This document shows, piece by piece, positions 6,640-11,820 of a stretch of 11,820 nucleotides of DNA. Numbering within the stretch: the stretch's first letter is position 1; the number at the start of each line of letters is the position of its first letter. Position numbers and translations under genes: made by a program. The notes under the pieces were generated by a model. The model was given only the letters and a program-made list of their open reading frames with translations. It was not told where the DNA came from and searched no databases. Origin of the DNA: JBQCHF01 sp051953655 (lineage in GTDB: Bacteria; Actinomycetota; Actinomycetes; Motilibacterales; Motilibacteraceae); NCBI GenBank assembly GCA_051953655.1, contig JBQCIO010000149.1:1-11820 (forward strand), written 5' to 3'.

Positions 6640-7571
6640 GCCGCCACCGCCTCGCGGAACAGGTCGGTCAGGCTGAGCTGCACCGGGGCGAAGGCCCGCA
6701 CCACGCCCGCCCTCTGCGCGGCGGCCAGCACCGCCTGGTCGTCGACGTCGGGGGCCAGCTCGAGCAGCAGGCCGCGGGCCCGGTCGGTGGCCTGGCCAGG
6801 CTCCTCGGCCACCACTTGCACGCCGGGCAGCGCCAGCGCCCAGGCGCCGTCGTCCGTACCCGCCCCATCGGCGCGACCCGGCGCCTCGACCACCACCCGC
6901 AGCCGCCGGTGCCGGGACCCGCGCAGCTCGTCCACCGTGCCGCTGGCCACCATCCGCCCCTCCCGCACGATCCCCACCGCGTCGCACAGCCGCTCGACCA
7001 GGTCGAGCTGGTGGCTGCTGAACACCACCGGCACGCCCTCGGCCACGCGCCGGCGCAGCGCGCCGCTGAGGGCGTCGACGCCCACCGGGTCCAGGCCGCT
7101 GAAGGGCTCGTCGAGCACCAGCACCTCGGGGTCGTGCACGAGCGCCGCGGCGAGCTGCACCCGCTGCTGGTTTCCCAGACTCAGCGCCTCCACCCGGTCG
7201 CCGGCCCGCTCGGCCACGCCCAGGACCTCGAGCCACTCGGTGACGGCCTCACGGGCCCGCCGCGCGCCCACCCCGTGCAGCCGCGCGAGGTACTCCAGCT
7301 GCTCGCGCACCTGCATCTTGGGGTAGAGGCCGCGCTCCTCCGGCATGTAGCCCATCCGGCGGCGCACCTGCGCGTCCACCGGCCGGCCCTGCCAGCGCAC
7401 CTGGCCGGCGTCGGGCGCCAGGACGCCGAGCACGATGCGCATCGTCGTCGTCTTGCCCGCCCCGTTGCGTCCGACGAAGCCGTAGACCTGGCCCGGCTCG
7501 ACGCTGAAGCCCAGCCCGGACAGGGCCCGGACCTCCCCGAAGCTCTTGTGCAGTCCGTCCACCTCGAGCAC
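6636..7571 (-). CDS. ABC transporter ATP-binding protein, NatA-like
   Basis: 311 residues, the energising subunit of the exporter formed with the permease encoded next. It shows every expected element: Walker A GRNGAGKTT (34-42), a Q-loop region MGYMPEERGLYPKM (73-86), signature LSLGNQQRVQL (130-140; family form LSxGxxQ), Walker B VLVLDEP (150-156), D-loop SGLDP (158-162) and switch His187 in SSHQ. A C-terminal extension (about 220-311) is typical of the ABC-2/NatA group. I chose GTG at 7571, which gives the usual family start V-LEVDGLHKSFG and has AGGGTGGGG just before it. GTG at 7592 would add seven residues and uses the stronger GGAGGAG eleven nt upstream, so either is possible. Confidence 0.9.
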   Translation of the reverse strand: MLEVDGLHKSFGEVRALSGLGFSVEPGQVYGFVGRNGAGKTTTMRIVLGVLAPDAGQVRWQGRPVDAQVRRRMGYMPEERGLYPKMQVREQLEYLARLHGVGARRAREAVTEWLEVLGVAERAGDRVEALSLGNQQRVQLAAALVHDPEVLVLDEPFSGLDPVGVDALSGALRRRVAEGVPVVFSSHQLDLVERLCDAVGIVREGRMVASGTVDELRGSRHRRLRVVVEAPGRADGAGTDDGAWALALPGVQVVAEEPGQATDRARGLLLELAPDVDDQAVLAAAQRAGVVRAFAPVQLSLTDLFREAVAA

Positions 7572-7603
7572 GTCCCCACCCTGGCATCCCACCTGTGCCG
7601 GTA

Positions 7604-7623
7604 TCTCCTCCTTGGGGAGGAGA
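7604..7623 (-). promoter_or_regulatory. Hairpin masking a Shine-Dalgarno-like sequence ahead of the ABC operon
   Basis: On the minus strand TCTCCTCC, loop CCAA, GGAGGAGA forms a perfect 8-bp stem. The 3' arm matches the anti-16S consensus closely and lies 11 nt before GTG 7592 and 32 nt before GTG 7571. If transcription begins upstream, the stem would hide this site, which suggests control of translation. It equally reads as a hairpin on the plus strand within the maoC-side leader. The pairing is certain; the function is inferred. Confidence 0.5.
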
Positions 7624-7688
7624 AGAAGGTCACGCTCTCCGCTGCCCCACACCGGCGGGCACGTCCGGCACGATCGGGGCAGCCGCCG

Positions 7689-7705
7689 GCTCGCGAGGTG
7701 CGAGC
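7689..7705. promoter_or_regulatory. Short inverted repeat in the ABC/MaoC divergent intergenic region
   Basis: GCTCGC (7689-7694) and GCGAGC (7700-7705) flank GAGGT. It sits 36 nt before the MaoC start and about 120 nt before the ABC start. It could be an operator for either divergent gene or just a chance GC-rich palindrome. No convincing -10/-35 pair was found nearby. Confidence 0.25.
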
Positions 7706-7740
7706 GTAACGGGAAGGGCGATCTCGAGAGAGGACCGCGC

Positions 7741-8247
7741 ATGCAGTTCGGCCGCTACTACGAGGAGTTCGAGGTCGGTGCCGTCTACAAGCACTGGCCG
7801 GGCAAGACGGTGACCGAGTACGACGACCACCTGTTCTGCCTGCTCACGATGAACCACCACCCGCTGCACCTGGACGCCAACTACGCCGAGAAGACCACCG
7901 ACTTCGGCAAGAACGTGGTGGTGGGCAACTACGTCTACTCGCTGCTGCTGGGCATGTCGGTGCCCGACGTGAGCGGCAAGGCGATCGCGAACCTCGAGAT
8001 CGAGAGCCTGCGGCACGTCGCGCCGACCTTCCACGGCGACACGATCTACGGCGAGACGACGGTGCTGGACAAGACGCCGTCGAGGTCCAAGAGCGACCGC
8101 GGCATCGTGCACGTGGAGACCAAGGGCTACAAGCAGGACGGCACCCTGGTCTGCGTCTTCCGGCGCAAGGTGATGGTGCCCACCCGCGAGTACGTCGAGG
8201 CCCGCGGCGGGGAGCAGCCCGGCCGGCCGGAGCTGCGCGAGGGCTGA
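7741..8247 (+). CDS. MaoC-like (hot-dog fold) acyl-CoA dehydratase/hydratase
   Basis: 168 residues, the length of single hot-dog MaoC proteins. The sequence EFEVGAVYKHWPGKTVTEYD (9-28), the hydratase-2 region LLTMNHHPLHLD (34-45), DFGKNVVVGNYVYSLLLGMS (54-73) and the C-terminal GTLVCVFRRKVMVP (134-147) place it with the actinobacterial group that includes mycobacterial Rv2499c. Family members hydrate enoyl-CoA thioesters, and relatives act on mesaconyl- or methylmalyl-CoA. In R-specific hydratases the motif is G-D-x-N-P-x-H; here it is M37-N38-H39-H40-P41-L42-H43, so the catalytic Asp position is Asn while the His is kept. The ATG at 7741 follows GAGAGGA with about seven nt. A strong hairpin follows the stop, so it is likely monocistronic. 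The exact substrate is unknown. Confidence 0.85.
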   Translation: MQFGRYYEEFEVGAVYKHWPGKTVTEYDDHLFCLLTMNHHPLHLDANYAEKTTDFGKNVVVGNYVYSLLLGMSVPDVSGKAIANLEIESLRHVAPTFHGDTIYGETTVLDKTPSRSKSDRGIVHVETKGYKQDGTLVCVFRRKVMVPTREYVEARGGEQPGRPELREG

Positions 8248-8254
8248 ACGCCTG

Positions 8255-8309
8255 CCCGGCGGTGGGCGAGCCTGGCACACTCGGCGCACCCGGCCGCGCC
8301 ACCGCCGGG
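8255..8309 (+). terminator. Probable terminator after the MaoC gene
   Basis: Eight nt past the stop, CCCGGCGGTGG (8255-8265) is the exact reverse complement of CCACCGCCGGG (8299-8309), an 11-bp GC-rich stem with a 33-nt loop. There is no U-tract. The position between one gene's stop and the next gene's start at 8341 makes termination the simplest reading. Confidence 0.5.
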
Positions 8310-8340
8310 AGTGGGGGCCACGGGGACAGGGGGCCGGGGG

Positions 8341-8694
8341 ATGGCCGACGAGCCGTCGCACGTCATGACCGACCAGGGACCGCCGGGGCAGCCGACAGGG
8401 GAGTCGACGTCCGGAGTGGCGGCTGCGCTGCACCGGCTCGCCCTGGTGGCGTGGGGCTGCCTCGCCTACGCCGTGGTGGCGGTGCTCGGCGTGGCGCAGC
8501 TGGTCCAGTGGGGGTCCCCCGACGTCGGCTGGCTGGTGTGGTGGGCCTGCTCGCTGGCGGCGGCCCTGACCGGGCTGGTCGGCTGCGGCGTGGCCGCGGT
8601 CGTCCTGCGCGCCTTCGTGCCCGCCGGCCGTTCCCGGGTCGGCGATCCGACCGATGAGCTCGGGACCCCCGGAACGTCTACCTCCCTGTCCTGA
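8341..8694 (+). CDS. Small two-helix membrane protein, unknown function
   Basis: 117 residues. A Gly/Pro/Thr-rich polar N-terminus (1-28) is followed by two hydrophobic segments (about 31-55 and 62-93) joined by the short turn QWGSPDV, and a polar tail ending in a Thr/Ser stretch. No catalytic motif or known family is recognised. The ATG at 8341 is preferred to ATG 8365, although neither has a clear AGGAGG; the G-rich run before 8341 may serve. The reductase gene begins 32 nt later on the same strand, so the two may be co-transcribed. Reality of the gene rests on the two clean helices and on codon bias consistent with its neighbours. Confidence 0.6.
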   Translation: MADEPSHVMTDQGPPGQPTGESTSGVAAALHRLALVAWGCLAYAVVAVLGVAQLVQWGSPDVGWLVWWACSLAAALTGLVGCGVAAVVLRAFVPAGRSRVGDPTDELGTPGTSTSLS

Positions 8695-8726
8695 CCGCGC
8701 ACCAGATCCACGCCCGAGGAGCTCCG

Positions 8727-9275
8727 ATGTCCCGTAGGACCACCGCCCACCTGTTCAGCTCGGTGAACGGCGTGGTGGAGTCGCCGAACCTGTGGCAGTT
8801 CGACGCGTTCGGCCCGGAGGAGGGCCAGATGATGGGCCGCGCGATCAGCGGCGGCACCGACGTCGTCATCGGCCGCCGGCTCTGGGAGGAGTGGTCCCAG
8901 TTCTGGCCGCAGGCCGGCGACGGAGACCCGTTCGCGCAGTTCATCAACCCGGTGCGCAAGCACGTGGTGAGCCGCACGCTGAGCGGTGACCTCGGCTGGA
9001 ACAGCACTGCGATCGGGTCCGATCCGGTCGACTACGTGCAGGCCCTGAAGGAGCAGGGCGAGGGCGACATCCTGGTGGTGGGCGGCATCGAGACCACCCG
9101 CAGCCTGTTCCTCGCCGGCGTGATCGACGCCCTCACCCTCACCGTCCACCCGGCCGTCACGCCCGAGGGCCGTCGGCTCTTCGACGAGTCGGTGCCCACC
9201 ACCCGGCTGCGGCTGCGCGAGGGCACCGTGACCGGCGCCGGCAACGCGATCCTCACCTACGCGCTGCGGGACTGA
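8727..9275 (+). CDS. Dihydrofolate reductase family protein (RibD C-terminal-like)
   Basis: 182 residues. It has the RibD-C/DHFR-like fold pattern: first strand with SSVNGVVESP (11-20), GGTDVVIGRRLWEE (42-55), VRKHVVSRTL (76-85), the NADPH-binding glycine block ILVVGGIETTRSLFLAGVID (115-134) and LTVHPAVTPEGRRLF (138-152). Such proteins are NAD(P)H-dependent reductases of pteridine- or pyrimidine-like substrates. This stand-alone form lacks the RibD deaminase domain, and its substrate is not known. A GAGGAG lies seven nt before the ATG at 8727. It converges on the MarR gene with only three nt between the two stop codons (9276-9278). Confidence 0.85.
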   Translation: MSRRTTAHLFSSVNGVVESPNLWQFDAFGPEEGQMMGRAISGGTDVVIGRRLWEEWSQFWPQAGDGDPFAQFINPVRKHVVSRTLSGDLGWNSTAIGSDPVDYVQALKEQGEGDILVVGGIETTRSLFLAGVIDALTLTVHPAVTPEGRRLFDESVPTTRLRLREGTVTGAGNAILTYALRD

Positions 9276-9278
9276 GGG

Positions 9279-9746
9279 TCAGTCCTCCACCAGCGACTCG
9301 AGCACCGGCAGTGCGGCCTCGAGCCGGGTCAGGTCGTCGGGGGAGAGGCGGGAGAGCCGGTCGGCCAGCAGCGCCGTCCGGCTCTCGCGCACCTCGTCCA
9401 GCCGCTGCGCGCCGGCGCGGCTGAGCGTGAGCACCGTGGCCCGGGCGTCCTCGGGGTCCGAGGCCCTCTCCAGCAGCCCGGCCTCCTGCAGGCTGGCCAC
9501 CAGCCGGCTCATCGTGGGGGCGGACACCCGCTCGGCCGAGGCCAGGTCGCCCAGCCGGGCCGAGCCGAGGCGCTCCACCGTGGCCAGCGCGGACAGCTGG
9601 GAGAGGCTCAGCCCGCCGACGGCGTGGTCCTTGAGGCGCCGGGCCAGCCGGCCCACGGCCAGCCGGAGCCGGGGGGCGACGGCCACCGCGCGGGCGGCCT
9701 GCCTCCCCGGCCCGGCGGAGGTGGCCGCCGGCCGGCCGCCGCTCAC
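9279..9746 (-). CDS. MarR family transcriptional regulator
   Basis: 155 residues with a winged helix-turn-helix: helix LSQLSALATVERL (48-60), RLGDLASAERV (64-74), recognition helix SAPTMSRLVASLQEAGLL (75-92) and a wing ERASDPEDARATVLTLSRAG (93-112), flanked by the long dimerisation helices usual for MarR (about 17-42 and 113-153). MarR proteins repress efflux genes and release DNA on binding a small ligand. The GTG start at 9746 overlaps the stop of the MFS gene as GTGA, with GAGG seven nt before it, so the regulator is translated with the pump it probably controls. The palindrome at 11564-11582 upstream of the pump is the likely operator, which would make control autogenous. Confidence 0.9.
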   Translation of the reverse strand: MSGGRPAATSAGPGRQAARAVAVAPRLRLAVGRLARRLKDHAVGGLSLSQLSALATVERLGSARLGDLASAERVSAPTMSRLVASLQEAGLLERASDPEDARATVLTLSRAGAQRLDEVRESRTALLADRLSRLSPDDLTRLEAALPVLESLVED

Positions 9747-11533
9747 CGGCTCGCCTCGACCTTCGGCCCGTCCTGCGTGCGGACGTCGGCCTCGGCCGGC
9801 TCGCCGGCGGACGCCGTCTCGCCCTCGTCGTGGTGGTACTTCCCGCCGCGCAGCAGCGAGGCGAGCGCGGCGACCACGGACATCGCCGCGGCGGCGCTGA
9901 AGACGATCACCAGGCCATGGTGGAACGGGCCGCTGATCAGCTGTGGGAAGAACTCCTTGCCGGTGAGCACGGAGACATTCTGCTGCGGCAGCTGGGCGAG
10001 CACACCGGTCGGGCCGAGCAGGCTCTGGATCGGGTTGAAGCCCAGGAAGGCGGCGAACAGGCTGCCCACCGGCGGCAGGTTGCCGATCTCGCCGGCCACG
10101 TTCGCCGGCACGCCCTGCTGCTGCAGGCCGCTGGTGAGCGTGGTCGGCAGCGTGGCGGCCAGGCCGGCGATCATCAGCGAGAAGAAGATCCCGATGGAGA
10201 GCGACGAGCCGGAGTTGAAGAAGGTGCCGCGCATCCCGGAGGCCGCGCCCCGCTGGCGGGCCGGCACCGAGTTCATGATCGCGGTGGTGTTGGGTGCGGA
10301 GAACAGGCCCGAGCCGATGCCGTTGAGCGCGGTGAGCAGCGCGAAGGCCCAGTAGGGGAAGTCGACCGGAATCAGGATCAGGCCGACGAAGGTGACCGCG
10401 ACCAGCAGCAGGCCGCCGGTGGCGAAGGCGCGGGCGCCGTAGCGGTCGGACAGGTAGCCCGAGAGCGGGCCGGCCACCAGGAAGCCGAGGGTGAGCGGGA
10501 GCAGGTAGATGCCGGCCCACAGCGGGGTGGACTCGTAGTCGTAGCCGTGCAGCGGCAGCCAGATGCCCTGCAGCCAGATGATGAGCATGAACTGCATGCC
10601 GCCGCGGGCGATGGAGGCCAGCAGGCCGGCGGCGTTGCCCGCGCTGAAGGCCCGGATCGTGAACAGGCTCATGTGGAACATCGGCTCGGCGACCTTGGTC
10701 TCCACGACCCCGAACACGACGAGCAGCGCGGCGCCGCCGATCAGGCCGGCCAGGACCCACGGGTTGGTCCAGCCCATGCTGTGGCCGCCGTAGGGCTGGA
10801 TGCCGTAGGTGATCGCGGCCAGCACCGCGCCGAGGCCGACGGCGAACAGGACGTTGCCGGGCCAGTCGATCCGGCCCTGGTGCCGGACGCTGGTCTCCTT
10901 CAGGCTCTTGTAGGCCCAGACCGTGCCGAGGATGCCCAGCGGCACGCTGACCCAGAACACCGCCCGCCAGCTCCACTCGGACAGCAGGCCGCCGGCGATG
11001 AGGCCGAGGAACGAGCCGGCGATGGCGGCCACCTGGTTGATGCCCAGGGCCATGCCGCGCTGCTCGACCGGGAAGGCGTCGGTGAGGATCGCCGTGGAGT
11101 TGGCGAAGAGCATCGCGCCGCCGATGCCCTGCACGACGCGGCCGATGATCAGCCACATGGCGCCGCTGCCGCCCTGGAACGGTTCCAGCGCGAGGGCCAC
11201 GGACGCCGCGCTGAACACGACGAAGCCGTAGTTGTAGATGCGCACCCGGCCGTACATGTCGCCGAGCCGGCCCAGGCTCACCACCAGCACGGCGCTGACC
11301 AGCAGGAAGCCCATGAGCATCCACAGCAGGTAGCCGACGTTGCCCGGGGCGAGCGGGTCGAGGTGGATCCCGCGGAAGATCGCCGGCAGCGAGATGAGGA
11401 CGATGCTGGAGTTCACCGTCGCCATCAGCACGCCCAGCGTCGTGTTGGACAGCGCGATCCACTTGTAGTGCGGGCTGCGGCGTCGTCCGCCGGCGGCGGC
11501 GGCGGCTGGTGCTGGTCCGGTGGCGGTGGACAC
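9743..11533 (-). CDS. MFS transporter, DHA2 (EmrB/QacA) type, MarR-linked
   Basis: 596 residues with about 14 hydrophobic segments. Signatures are TVNSSIVLISLPAI (39-52) in TM1, motif A LGRLGDMYGRVRIY (87-100), GRVVQGIGGAMLFANS (131-146) in TM4, a motif C-like LGINQVAAIAGSFLGLIAGG (163-182) in TM5, and a second motif A-like SGYLSDRYGARAF (358-370). TM13 and TM14 are separated by a stretch of about 75 residues (462-536). The polar C-terminal tail (562-596) is cytoplasmic by topology. The family exports toxic compounds with proton antiport; the substrate is not predictable. The GTG start at 11533 has GAGGAG five nt upstream. The gene is first in an operon with the overlapping MarR regulator and lies just below an operator-like palindrome, so it is probably induced by its substrate. 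Confidence 0.9.
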   Translation of the reverse strand: MSTATGPAPAAAAAGGRRRSPHYKWIALSNTTLGVLMATVNSSIVLISLPAIFRGIHLDPLAPGNVGYLLWMLMGFLLVSAVLVVSLGRLGDMYGRVRIYNYGFVVFSAASVALALEPFQGGSGAMWLIIGRVVQGIGGAMLFANSTAILTDAFPVEQRGMALGINQVAAIAGSFLGLIAGGLLSEWSWRAVFWVSVPLGILGTVWAYKSLKETSVRHQGRIDWPGNVLFAVGLGAVLAAITYGIQPYGGHSMGWTNPWVLAGLIGGAALLVVFGVVETKVAEPMFHMSLFTIRAFSAGNAAGLLASIARGGMQFMLIIWLQGIWLPLHGYDYESTPLWAGIYLLPLTLGFLVAGPLSGYLSDRYGARAFATGGLLLVAVTFVGLILIPVDFPYWAFALLTALNGIGSGLFSAPNTTAIMNSVPARQRGAASGMRGTFFNSGSSLSIGIFFSLMIAGLAATLPTTLTSGLQQQGVPANVAGEIGNLPPVGSLFAAFLGFNPIQSLLGPTGVLAQLPQQNVSVLTGKEFFPQLISGPFHHGLVIVFSAAAAMSVVAALASLLRGGKYHHDEGETASAGEPAEADVRTQDGPKVEASR

Positions 11534-11563
11534 CTGTGCTCCTCGTGCTCGTGCGGGTCGTGC

Positions 11564-11582
11564 GTTGTTTAGCACAAGCAAC
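11564..11582 (-). promoter_or_regulatory. Candidate MarR operator
   Basis: GTTGTTTAGCACAAGCAAC is an imperfect 19-bp palindrome: six of nine outward pairs match, including GTTG/CAAC at the ends. It is AT-richer than its surroundings and lies 31 nt before the GTG of the MFS-MarR operon. Size, symmetry and place fit MarR operators, which usually cover the promoter. I could not fix a -10/-35 pair with certainty; GCTAAA on the minus strand is a possible -10. Confidence 0.55.
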
Positions 11583-11596
11583 TACTTCCCGGAGGG

Positions 11597-11608
11597 CTTC
11601 CCGGGAAG
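11597..11608. promoter_or_regulatory. 12-bp perfect palindrome CTTCCCGGGAAG
   Basis: A perfect palindrome 14 bp to the right of the candidate MarR operator. An additional half, CTTCCCGG, lies at 11585-11592, so the same motif occurs twice in direct orientation. This could be a second binding site for an activator or repressor, or the promoter-distal part of the MarR site. No family assignment is possible from the sequence alone. Confidence 0.3.
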
Positions 11609-11820
11609 GACCGATCAGCGGGCAAAAGCTCGGTCAAGGAGGCCGACGACTGCCTCCAAACGATCATGAGGGCGGGCACCGGAACGATCTGTGAGAGTCG
11701 GTCCGCGCCCGGTTGAGGGGTGTGTGGCAGGTTCGGCGTCGGTGCCTGCTCGTGACTCAGGAACGATCCGGCCGCCCGCCTTTCGGGTGGGTGTGCCTTT
11801 CCCGTGACTCGTCCGAACTG

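Larger units (their letters stand above)
11534..11820. other. Non-coding upstream region of the MFS-MarR operon
   Basis: No open frame here shows protein-like composition. The region holds the operator-like palindrome (11564-11582), a 12-bp palindrome (11597-11608), three AACGATC heptamers (11659-11665, 11683-11689, 11762-11768), an 8-bp direct repeat CGTGACTC (11751-11758 and 11803-11810), and a small hairpin CCCGCC/GGTGGG (11775-11791). The end of the window cuts it off, so a divergent gene may begin beyond 11820. Confidence 0.6.

Noticed and set aside
5350..7326. A 658-codon open frame on the + strand opposite the ABC operon
   Set aside because: It is Gly/Arg/His/Gln-rich, shows no domain, and mirrors the strong codon bias of the ABC genes on the other strand, whose motifs are unambiguous.
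9830..11572. A 580-codon open frame on the + strand opposite the second MFS gene
   Set aside because: The same kind of antisense shadow in GC-rich DNA; the translation is rich in Gly, Gln, His and Arg repeats and has no domain.
11775..11791. Hairpin CCCGCC/GGTGGG near the right end as a terminator of a gene beyond the window
   Set aside because: The stem is only six pairs with one wobble and no U-tract follows; the flanking gene is not visible.

Overview
The window is very GC-rich, with strong G/C bias at third codon positions, frequent GTG starts and several 4-nt start/stop overlaps. It carries 14-segment DHA2 drug exporters, a DUF2332 protein and a MaoC-type dehydratase of a kind common in actinobacteria. 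I read it as chromosomal DNA of a high-GC actinomycete. A Geodermatophilaceae-like host is a guess and is not demonstrated by the sequence.

Layout, left to right. (1) 133-1849 (+): a two-gene unit, a suppressor-of-fused (SUFU) domain protein followed 10 nt later by a DUF2332 protein. It is preceded by a perfect 15-bp inverted repeat (64-117) and followed by a hairpin. (2) 1850-2497: no convincing gene. This stretch holds two direct-repeat copies of about 160 bp, each with a conserved internal hairpin, and then an 8-bp inverted repeat. (3) 2498-2935 (-): a small secreted lipoprotein. Directly upstream, 2988-3182 (-) still encodes a recognisable piece of a paralogue of its C-terminal domain. 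(4) 3264-4970 (+): a DHA2-type MFS exporter, convergent with (5) 4983-7571 (-): an apparent operon of ABC-2 ATPase, NatB-like permease (ATGA overlap) and a small membrane PH-like protein. A hairpin that would hide a Shine-Dalgarno-like sequence lies at the head of this operon. (6) 7741-8247 (+): a MaoC-like hydratase, then a strong hairpin. (7) 8341-9275 (+): a small two-helix membrane protein and a RibD-C/DHFR-like reductase. (8) 9279-11533 (-): a second DHA2 exporter and its overlapping MarR regulator, with an imperfect palindrome upstream that suits MarR autoregulation. (9) 11534-11820: a non-coding upstream region with palindromes and short repeats.

The genes do not form one pathway. Three independent export modules (two MFS, one ABC) sit among conserved small enzymes and hypothetical proteins. 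I did not find a CRISPR array, phage, transposase, toxin or clear novel defence system. The observations most worth following are the duplicated non-coding element whose hairpin keeps its pairing between copies, the decayed lipoprotein paralogue, and two hairpins placed to mask ribosome binding sites.
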